Below, one piece after another: positions 57,801 through 64,000 of a DNA stretch of 64,000 bases; the first letter of the stretch is position 1; each line of letters starts with the position of its first letter. A program made the position numbers and the translations under genes. This stretch comes from Pararge aegeria (lineage: Eukaryota; Arthropoda; Insecta; Lepidoptera; Nymphalidae), in the NCBI RefSeq assembly GCF_905163445.1, contig NC_053183.1:17112001-17176000 (forward strand), written 5' to 3'. The notes under the pieces were generated by a model. It made no database searches and was not told the origin of the DNA. It saw only the letters and a list, made by a program, of their open reading frames with translations.

Positions 57801-60800
57801 AGCTGCAATTTGTAGAAATAGGAATATGTTTGACTGTAAAACTAATTTAATTATCATAATGGGAAATAGAGGGAATGTTAACAAACCTGAGCTGATTAAA
57901 CTTATTGATTCTTTAAATACATTAAATGTAAATAGTATTGTATTATACACATTTCCTTATTTTCATAACTTGCCACACCAAGAAAATACTATTAGGTATA
58001 ATTTAAATATGACTTTGTACAATTTATGTACATATAATAAGAAATTTCATGTTATAGACTTTAGCAAATGTGCTAATCCTACTTATAATTTGTACCGAGA
58101 TAGATATTACCTATCACACTATTTTAAACAACAGATAGCTGTTTCGCTATCGTATTTTTTTACCATAACAGCCAAGAACTTGGCTAAACCAGCTGCTTTT
58201 ATTGAGCAGTGTAATAGTTTTGACATGAAAACCTTGGAAATTATTCCAAGTCATTTTAGTTTAAACTAGTTAAGGAGACAACAGAGGCTTTCTCTTGCTT
58301 AGAAAAGCAGACAACTGAGTCTCCCTCAGGCATATATGAAAAAAATTATAGTAAGGGGTCGCACAATGTACTATTAAACCAAAAATATAATAAAAAATCT
58401 AATTCTAATTATATCAACTTGGTTCACCAAAATATTCAATGTATTAGAGGAAAAGACTTAGAGATTGAATTATTTTTAAATGATTTTAACATTAGCATTT
58501 TATGTATAACTGAGCACTGGTTGAAAACCCATGAATATTTGTTTAATTTTGGTAACCACCAGGTTGGTAGTTCGTTCACCAGGGTTACAGCGATTCATGG
58601 AGGCTCTTTAATTTTATTAAATAAAAATTTAAAATTTAAAAACAGAAACGATATTGTTAGCCTTTCTGTTGAACGGACAATAGAGCTAGCCTCGGTTGAA
58701 CTAGAGCAATTTATAATTGTTACTGTTTATAGGCCACCCTTGTCAAACTTTGAACTTTTTGAAAAGGTAATGGATGAAGTGTTATTTAAAATATCAAAGT
58801 GTAATAAAAAGTTAATAATATGCGGAGATTTTAATGTAAACATTTTAGAAAATAACTCTTTAAGTATCAAGTTATTGAATTTATTTAAAACTTACAATCT
58901 ATCAAATATGTTCATGGAGCCCACAAGAATAACTGCTACTAGCGCCACCTGTTTGGATAACATCTTTACAAATATAATTCCTATAAGCAAAAATATTATT
59001 AGTAAATTAGACTCTGATCATTGTGGTCAAATTATTCAATTTGAAAATGTGAAGAAAAATGTTTCTAAACGTAAAATAACATTTGTTCCTGTAACATCCA
59101 ACCGCATAGAGAAAATGAGATATAGCCTAGTAAATGACCTCCCATTCCTACCCTCAGGGGCGACTCCAAATGCAATGTACAGCTCCTTTTTCAATACCTT
59201 TAATAGACTATTTCATTCTATATTTACTAGTAAGTCGGTTGTGATTACTGATACATTAAATTTTAGTGAGTGGGCGACAGTTGAACTTCATAAAAATAGG
59301 CAAAAGCTGTACGAATTGTATGCTGAACGTCAATTTAACACTGGTGATAAGTTTGGGGATTATGTTAAATTGTTTTCCAAGAATTTTAAACGCGCTTGCC
59401 ACTTAGAAAAGACGCGATACATCAAAAATAAAATTAAAAATAGCAGCAATGCAATCAAAACTACTTGGAACATAATCAATGAGGAGACGGGAAGAGTAAC
59501 ACCACGAAATATTAATTTTAAACTTAATGTAGATAATAAAGCCTTAACAACAGATTTCGAGGTGGCTACTGCTTTTGAAACCTTCTTTACCAACATTCCC
59601 GTCTCCACAACAGAATCATTAAACTCTTCACCAGATATGGCTCTCTCTCTATTAAAGGAAAATGTGCCTGAGTGTAACCATTCTTTTAAATTCACGCATG
59701 TTAGTGGCTCTGACGTTATTAAAGCCTTTAAATTATTAATTAATAAAAAAACAAATGATCTGTGGGGCATTTCCGTAAACGTTGTCAAATCATTAATTGA
59801 TATTGTTGCACCCGATTTAGCCTTAATATTTAATAATTGTATAGATTGTGGTGTGTTTCCTGACTTAATGAAACTTAGTAAAATAGTTCCATTGTTTAAA
59901 TCGGGTAGTACTTCTGACCCCACTAACTTTAGACCAGTATCCGTACTACCCACTTTCAGTAAAATCTTTGAAAAACTCATTTTAAATCAATTACTTTACC
60001 ATTTTCATAAGTATAATTTACTTCATATTAAGCAATTTGGTTTCACACGGGGTCGCTCAACAATCGACGCAGGTGTTGAGCTAATACAAAACATATTTGA
60101 AGCCTGGGAGGAGTCACGTGATGCACTTGGTGTGTTCTGTGACTTATCTAAGGCGTTTGATTGTGTTCAACACGAAACGTTAGTTAGGAAACTACACCAC
60201 TATGGAATTCAGGGTGTAGCTCTAGACTTAATGAGTAACTATCTACGCGATAGAATTCAGAAAGTCGACGTGAATGGAAAACGGTCTAATGGATCAGTTA
60301 TGAAAATAGGTGTCCCACAGGGGTCTATATTAGGACCATTTCTGTTCCTTATTTACATTAATGACCTTCCTTACCTTGCCAAGGACAAACACGGGATAGT
60401 TCTGTTTGCCGATGATACATCACTGACTTTTAAAATAAATCGACGTGAACTAGCTTTTGACGACGTAAACAACTCTCTCGCTAAAGTGGTACAGTGGTTT
60501 GAAGCTAATAATTTGGTTCTTAACGGAAAAAAAACCAAGTGTATAAAATTCACTTTACCTAATGTTAAACACGTGAAAACCACTGTACTACTTAATAATG
60601 AGGAACTGAAACTGGAGGATACGACAGTTTTTCTAGGAATAACGTTAGATTCTAAACTTCAATGGGGCCCTCATGTAGATAATTTATCGAACAGGCTTAG
60701 TTCTGCTGCCTATGCGGTAAAGAAGATACGCCATATGACCGACGTAGAAACTGCTAGACTGGTATATTTTAGTTACTTTCACAGCATTATGTCATATGGA

Positions 60801-63800
60801 ATTTTACTTTGGGGTAATGCTGCTGATATTAGCACTATTTTCGTGCTGCAGAAGAGGGCTGTTCGTTCTATCTACAAAATGGGTCCGAGAGAGTCATTGA
60901 GAGATAAATTTAAAGATTTTAAAATAATGACAGTGTATAGTCAGTACATATTTGAAAATTTAATGTACGTCCATAAAAACATTTCTAAATTTAAGAAAAA
61001 ATGTGACTGCAATTATTTAAACATTAGAAGTAAGAATAAACTTACAGTGCAATATACTAGGTTACATAAAATTCATAATTCGTTTAAAGGAAATTGTATA
61101 CAATTCTACAATAAACTACCAATTGACATCTTGGAGATGTCTCTTAAAAAGTTCAAAGTTTGTATTAAACGTAAGCTTATAGAAAAGTCCTATTATAGTA
61201 TAAAGGACTACGTAAACGATAAAAAAGCTTGGGTGTAAATTATTGCTCTAACCAGGTTGCTCTTCTAATAATTTAAAATTACATTGTGAGATGGCGATAA
61301 CAAAAAAAAAAAAAAAAAACACCTGGCTAAGTTTGTTGTGGGCTTCTTCTTAGACCGGGACGCGTTTGGAACCCTCGTAGCTTTAGTTTTAAGTTTACGA
61401 ATGTGGTTATCGCCATCATCTCACTACCGTGTAATTCTTATGTACGCATCAAAAGTGCCACCTGTGGGCCTACTTGAATAAAGATATTTTTTGACTTTGA
61501 CTTTGACTAATTAAAAAAATATATAAACGTAGATAAACTGTTGTGGAATTTAGTTATAAATAAATAAATCATTATCATCATCCTAAACGATGGAATTGCA
61601 TTTCATTTCAATATGCCACGGTTTTCATTCCATTGTTTGGTCAGCTTCTAAGGATCGTAGCGTAGCGTGATGTTAATTAAAAGTCTTCCTTAAGAATTGG
61701 GCTATAAAGTGTAAAAAAAAGATGACGGCTGCTGCAAGTGGTACTTTTTGTAGGTGCATATAAAGCGAAAAGTGGGTTTTCTCGCACTAGTGCTTTTTAC
61801 TTTCCCTTTTTTTTATAAATTGTTCCAAGCCATCCAACTAAAGAGTTTGTATTCAACAATTTTAGTAATTATTACTAATATCAATACCGATATTTGGTGT
61901 GGATCTTAGTAATATTCAGTTTTTTTTATAGTTTAAATAAATAGTACTATGTATTTACCTTAGGTTCAATCAGCACAATCGGGTTTCTCTTCTCCGGCCA
62001 TAGGGATAATTCTACAAGTGAATCGAGATCCTCTCGCAGCAAGTTGTATGATTCCAACACGCGTAGGGATTGTTCGATGCCTTCAGTTTTATCTTTTATC
62101 AGCGGGTTTAGGATCGCGTCGCGGATATGTGTCGAATAGTCCAGGAATATTGAGGACTTTGAACCGGATGTACTATGGAAGAAAATACAAGTAAAATTTG
62201 AAGTCCATTTTTTTTTTACTTATTTTAAATGTATGGTTTATGTTTTAAAAATATAACGAAACCATAAAAATATAAATCCAAGAAAGTATCTTTTTGAATT
62301 CTAAATTGGTTATTTATTTTAAGATACTCTTTTTTCATAAACTGAACATCATCATGGAATTTAGAACACGAGAATTTTGCCCGTTAAAATTTTGTCTCAT
62401 CTCCTGAGGATGCTCCGGTGTCGCAGCAAAACGTGCGTAGAGGGTACATTTTCAAAGGGTCAAAGTAAAATAGACCTAATGGCACTCGTTTAAGACTCGC
62501 AAATCCTGTATTTTTGTTTTTTTGTTGAACAAAGGTTCTGTCAAGAGGTGGTAAAGAGTTGTAGGCAAATTTAAGCTTTAACTCGAGGTAAATAATATCC
62601 ATTTTACTTAGAGGATTCTATAGTCGAAACGCACTAAGAGGAGGGCTGGTGAGAACGGCTCAAAGGGATTGGGACTTGAAGATAATAACCTGAGTCTCGT
62701 GTGGGCATGAATCTCCTGCGCTAGTCGCCGCATTTTGTTGGCGCGCGAGTTCTTCCCCAGCCAACCCGGGAACTGGATCTGCCCCGCTATGTGACCTTCC
62801 ATAAACTGGCCTGGTATCACGCTGCTGTACATCGCCTGGGGAATGCAGAAAGAGCCTAGAGTTTCACAATTTGGCTTTGTGTAACCGTACTGTTAAAAGG
62901 GAGCTTATTACTAGAAACATAAAGTTCGTTTTCGCGCGTGCCATGATTGGTTAGGTAAATATCTAAAAGAAAAGTGTTATGGTGTCGGTGAATAACGGTC
63001 GGTGCAAGGGTAGCTACCCCAAACAGTCAAGCATGTTACTCGGTAATAGTGACCTACATTTCTGGACTACGATTAACCTGCGATTGGAAGACGTGTGTTC
63101 TGGAACCATGGGACTTAAGAGCTGATTTAAATCACATCACAATCATCAGGTTTTTTATTCCAAATTCTTGAAACATAACATTCACGACGTACCTCTTCTG
63201 ACGAGTAAATTTTTCACATACAAATTTTCATCCGCTATTTTCGCAGTATACCCAAGACCCACCGTGTCGTATTACCCGCCCGCGCTCTTATTACGCTTGC
63301 TCGGCTTGTTACGTTTTTAGTGTGAGAAATTGGGTTGGTAGTTTAGGAGGTGATTGCATAAAAAAGGAAAATCCTTGTTTTGCTCGATCAATATAGATGT
63401 TGGCTGAGGCTTGCAGGTTTGCTCACGATGTTTTCCTTCACCGTTAAAGCAGTGATATAGTAATTGCTTACAACGCAAGTTACATAACTTAGAAAAGTTA
63501 GAGATTCGCGCTGGGATTCTAGCCCGACCCCCTAAAAGTGAAGTTAATACTCTTTATTTATTTTATTTATTAATACTCTTTATTTGCAAAAAAAGACAAC
63601 GGCTGCTGCAAGTGGTACTTTTTGTAGGTGCTTATAAAGCGAAAAGTGGGTTTTCTCGCACTAGTGCTTTTTACTTTCCCTTTTTTTTTATAAATTGTTC
63701 CAAGCCATCCAACTAAAGAGTTTGTATTCAACAATAAAGTTGAAGTAACCACTAGGCTAAAACTAATAACAATTCAGAAATTCCAAATTCCCAAATGGTT

Positions 63801-64000
63801 TCACACTTATAAGATCAAAGCGTACACCAATCTGGCAAGGCGGGTGACAAAACCTTACACAGTTTACCTGTATCGGTAACAAACTCCAGGCCTGGTTGCG
63901 TCGTATCCGAGCGTCCACGAGATCACCCGAGCTGATGCTGTCGGCAGCGCGGCTTAAGCGTTCCAGAGTTTCCAGCTTCGAGAAGCTTGCTTTGCTGATG
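54886..64000 (-). CDS. RFC1: Replication factor C subunit 1, C-terminal part (gene enters from right edge)
   Basis: Five minus-strand exons in coding order: 64000-63868 (cut by the window edge), 62835-62690, 62172-61959, 56108-55944 and 55011-54886 (stop TAA at 54888-54886). RFC1 is the large AAA+ clamp-loader subunit that loads PCNA in the nucleus; this is its C-terminal collar region plus tail. Recognisable family blocks are RAADSISSGDLVDARIR, WSLLPIQ, VIPGQFMEGH, FPGWLGKNS, RDAILNPL, then VKAALTRTYNK, an acidic stretch with serines, and a lysine-rich tail ending in GKGKKGKTKANNK, which is likely nuclear-targeting. Phases agree at all four junctions. The donor after exon 62835-62690 (GTTATT) is weak. 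The 5.85-kb intron between 61958 and 56109 carries a complete LINE in the opposite orientation. The upstream AAA+ and BRCT exons must lie to the right of the window. Confidence 0.93.
56665..58269 (+). CDS. LINE ORF1: coiled-coil protein with degenerate SGNH-esterase-like domain (534 aa)
   Basis: ATG at 56665 (a second ATG follows directly). Residues 1-115 are a long heptad-rich coiled coil (LNNERDENEKELLEVL and beyond). A second coiled region at about 170-260 is lysine-rich. Residues about 335-510 resemble the esterase domain of CR1-type ORF1 proteins: a block I-like MYSDEIG, a block III-like IIIMGNRGN, and a D-x5-H block (RDRYYLSHYF). The Gly-Asp-Ser nucleophile motif is not standard, so catalytic activity is doubtful. 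The last sense codons are TTA AAC within the slippery heptamer at 58260-58266, and the stop TAG follows at once. Confidence 0.85.
   Translation: MMTRRALARQEQSKLQLALKELKASKELCTQLNNERDENEKELLEVLGNNNRLKLELSDLHIKYVDIVEERDRLQLLVNRFDECRAEYEEALSQITTLQRELSDAHHQITELEDAAHNTTPIHTQSLYEELVDRAPQLVTAAADMSTANTNFSNLLIVKSDTVVNPCSSRKLKKYIKVNRYIKKTQKLLKVHKNSVKSLKPKKERLELLNEIKMYSSQLESNRLSYESDTQILEAQIARLQTSLRTLAVKFDMYQRQMISEYTQTSDEWHKTEQPSGKLTSLSTHSFDSIGSHPQFVSSVSSPSNVRKVCVRLSNSKSQNININNNSFIEANAHSSSSIKTIMYSDEIGCNMGLYLNSQLNGHTVLNYCLPNSNLKAIVAAICRNRNMFDCKTNLIIIMGNRGNVNKPELIKLIDSLNTLNVNSIVLYTFPYFHNLPHQENTIRYNLNMTLYNLCTYNKKFHVIDFSKCANPTYNLYRDRYYLSHYFKQQIAVSLSYFFTITAKNLAKPAAFIEQCNSFDMKTLEIIPSHFSLN
58260..58329 (+). promoter_or_regulatory. 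predicted -1 programmed ribosomal frameshift signal
   Basis: T TTA AAC at 58260-58266 is in the ORF1 zero frame, followed by TAG (58267-58269). The spacer is 7 nt. GGAGAC (58274-58279) then pairs with GTCTCC (58319-58324), enclosing a small TGCTT/AAGCA hairpin (58296-58309). Alternatively CTGAG/CTCAG (58315-58329) forms a hairpin whose loop TCTCC pairs with GGAGA, a pseudoknot-like option. The -1 frame is open from here through ORF2. Confidence 0.7.
58266..61238 (+). CDS. LINE ORF2: endonuclease + reverse transcriptase, expected by -1 frameshift
   Basis: The frame is open continuously from the slippery site; the first ATG is only at 58770, inside the endonuclease. Taking residue 1 at 58419, endonuclease motifs are HQNIQ (4-7), ITEHWL (about 30), VYRPP (about 104), GDFN (136-139) and SDH (199-201). 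RT motifs are FRPVSVLP, QFGFTRGRST, DLSKAFDCVQH, GVPQGSILGP (about 631) and FADDTSL (about 660). The C-terminal LEMSLKKFKV segment recurs in truncated copies elsewhere in the window. There is no stop or frame break inside. It provides target nicking and target-primed reverse transcription in the nucleus. Confidence 0.9.
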   Translation, partial: LVKETTEAFSCLEKQTTESPSGIYEKNYSKGSHNVLLNQKYNKKSNSNYINLVHQNIQCIRGKDLEIELFLNDFNISILCITEHWLKTHEYLFNFGNHQVGSSFTRVTAIHGGSLILLNKNLKFKNRNDIVSLSVERTIELASVELEQFIIVTVYRPPLSNFELFEKVMDEVLFKISKCNKKLIICGDFNVNILENNSLSIKLLNLFKTYNLSNMFMEPTRITATSATCLDNIFTNIIPISKNIISKLDSDHCGQIIQFENVKKNVSKRKITFVPVTSNRIEKMRYSLVNDLPFLPSGATPNAMYSSFFNTFNRLFHSIFTSKSVVITDTLNFSEWATVELHKNRQKLYELYAERQFNTGDKFGDYVKLFSKNFKRACHLEKTRYIKNKIKNSSNAIKTTWNIINEETGRVTPRNINFKLNVDNKALTTDFEVATAFETFFTNIPVSTTESLNSSPDMALSLLKENVPECNHSFKFTHVSGSDVIKAFKLLINKKTNDLWGISVNVVKSLIDIVAPDLALIFNNCIDCGVFPDLMKLSKIVPLFKSGSTSDPTNFRPVSVLPTFSKIFEKLILNQLLYHFHKYNLLHIKQFGFTRGRSTIDAGVELIQNIFEAWEESRDALGVFCDLSKAFDCVQHETLVRKLHHYGIQGVALDLMSNYLRDRIQKVDVNGKRSNGSVMKIGVPQGSILGPFLFLIYINDLPYLAKDKHGIVLFADDTSLTFKINRRELAFDDVNNSLAKVVQWFEANNLVLNGKKTKCIKFTLPNVKHVKTTVLLNNEELKLEDTTVFLGITLDSKLQWGPHVDNLSNRLSSAAYAVKKIRHMTDVETARLVYFSYFHSIMSYGILLWGNAADISTIFVLQKRAVRSIYKMGPRESLRDKFKDFKIMTVYSQYIFENLMYVHKNISKFKKKCDCNYLNIRSKNKLTVQYTRLHKIHNSFKGNCIQFYNKLPIDILEMSLKKFKVCIKRKLIEKSYYSIKDYVNDKKAWV
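61725..61860 (+). repeat. 136-bp repeat D, copy 1
   Basis: ACGGCTGCTGCAAGTGGTAC to GTATTCAACAAT. It is almost identical to 63599-63735, with one substitution and one extra T. In the same RFC1 intron as LINE-2. Confidence 0.9.
63395..63535 (+). repeat. repeat C fragment
   Basis: GGCTTGCAGGTTTGCTCACG, TTTTCCTTCACCGTTAAAGC and TTAGAAAAGTTAGAG. In an RFC1 intron. Confidence 0.55.
63599..63735 (+). repeat. 137-bp repeat D, copy 2
   Basis: Direct-orientation partner of 61725-61860. It contains the palindrome GCACTAGTGC. Two RFC1 exons lie between the copies. Confidence 0.9.

Larger units (their letters stand above)
56230..61510 (+). mobile_element. LINE-2 of this window: intact CR1/L2-type retrotransposon in an RFC1 intron
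   Basis: ORF1 (56665-58269) and ORF2 (-1 frame, to 61238) are intact. The 3' UTR ends in a (TTTGAC)-type tail at about 61485-61507. The 5' end is not resolved; it must lie between about 56160 (room for the RFC1 acceptor) and 56660. 5'-truncated copies with the same 3' UTR are found at 2502-2765, 33890-34110 and 36640-37035. It is antisense to RFC1. Confidence 0.88.

Noticed and set aside
59360..59980. 206-codon minus-strand frame
   Set aside because: Antisense shadow of the LINE-2 ORF2 RT region.

Overview
This window looks like nuclear DNA of an insect, most likely a butterfly or moth (Lepidoptera). The genes have short exons in long introns. The spacers are AT-rich and packed with tRNA-derived SINEs, CR1/L2-type and RTE-type LINE ends, short Helitrons ending CTAG, and hAT MITEs. 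No bacterial or viral gene organisation is visible. The species call is inference from repeat types and protein similarity only.

Host genes were assembled by hand from exon phases. They are: (i) the 5' part of a ZAD zinc-finger gene (minus, 4700 to 2175, running off the left edge); (ii) a complete 13-exon PWP1 WD-repeat ribosome-biogenesis gene (plus, 6974-24025, 464 aa); (iii) a complete 9-exon cytosolic aspartate aminotransferase gene, GOT1 (minus, 45619-32458, 409 aa), including a 72-nt internal exon; (iv) two divergent paralogous intronless genes for small single-membrane-segment proteins, possibly complex I NDUFA3/B9-like (51577-51846 minus and 52843-53070 plus); (v) the 3' end of RFC1, the large subunit of replication factor C (minus, right edge to 54886).

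Four substantial autonomous-type mobile elements sit between or inside these genes. An intact CR1/Jockey-type LINE (about 24653-30208) has a PHD-finger ORF1 and an endonuclease/RT ORF2. A broken hAT transposase lies in PWP1 intron 9. A complete DIRS-type tyrosine-recombinase retrotransposon (45911-51085, minus) sits about 290 bp upstream of the GOT1 start codon; it shows inverted terminal repeats, an internal complementary region with a 3-nt circle junction, a likely spliceosomal intron in its gag-like gene, and overlapping RT/RNase H and recombinase ORFs. A second intact LINE (about 56.2-61.5 kb, plus) lies antisense in an RFC1 intron, and truncated relatives of it are scattered through the window.

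The most striking observation is at the ORF1/ORF2 junction of the second LINE. ORF1 ends in a coronavirus-type slippery heptamer T TTA AAC directly followed by TAG. The -1 frame is then open without interruption into ORF2, which has no ATG before its endonuclease domain. Seven nucleotides after the heptamer a GGAGAC/GTCTCC pairing can form. This is a textbook arrangement for programmed -1 ribosomal frameshifting, which would make an ORF1-ORF2 fusion protein.

Long gene-free stretches hold mostly repeats (SINE-A and SINE-B families, LINE 3' ends, MITEs, microsatellites). The main stretches where nothing else is recognised are noted individually.
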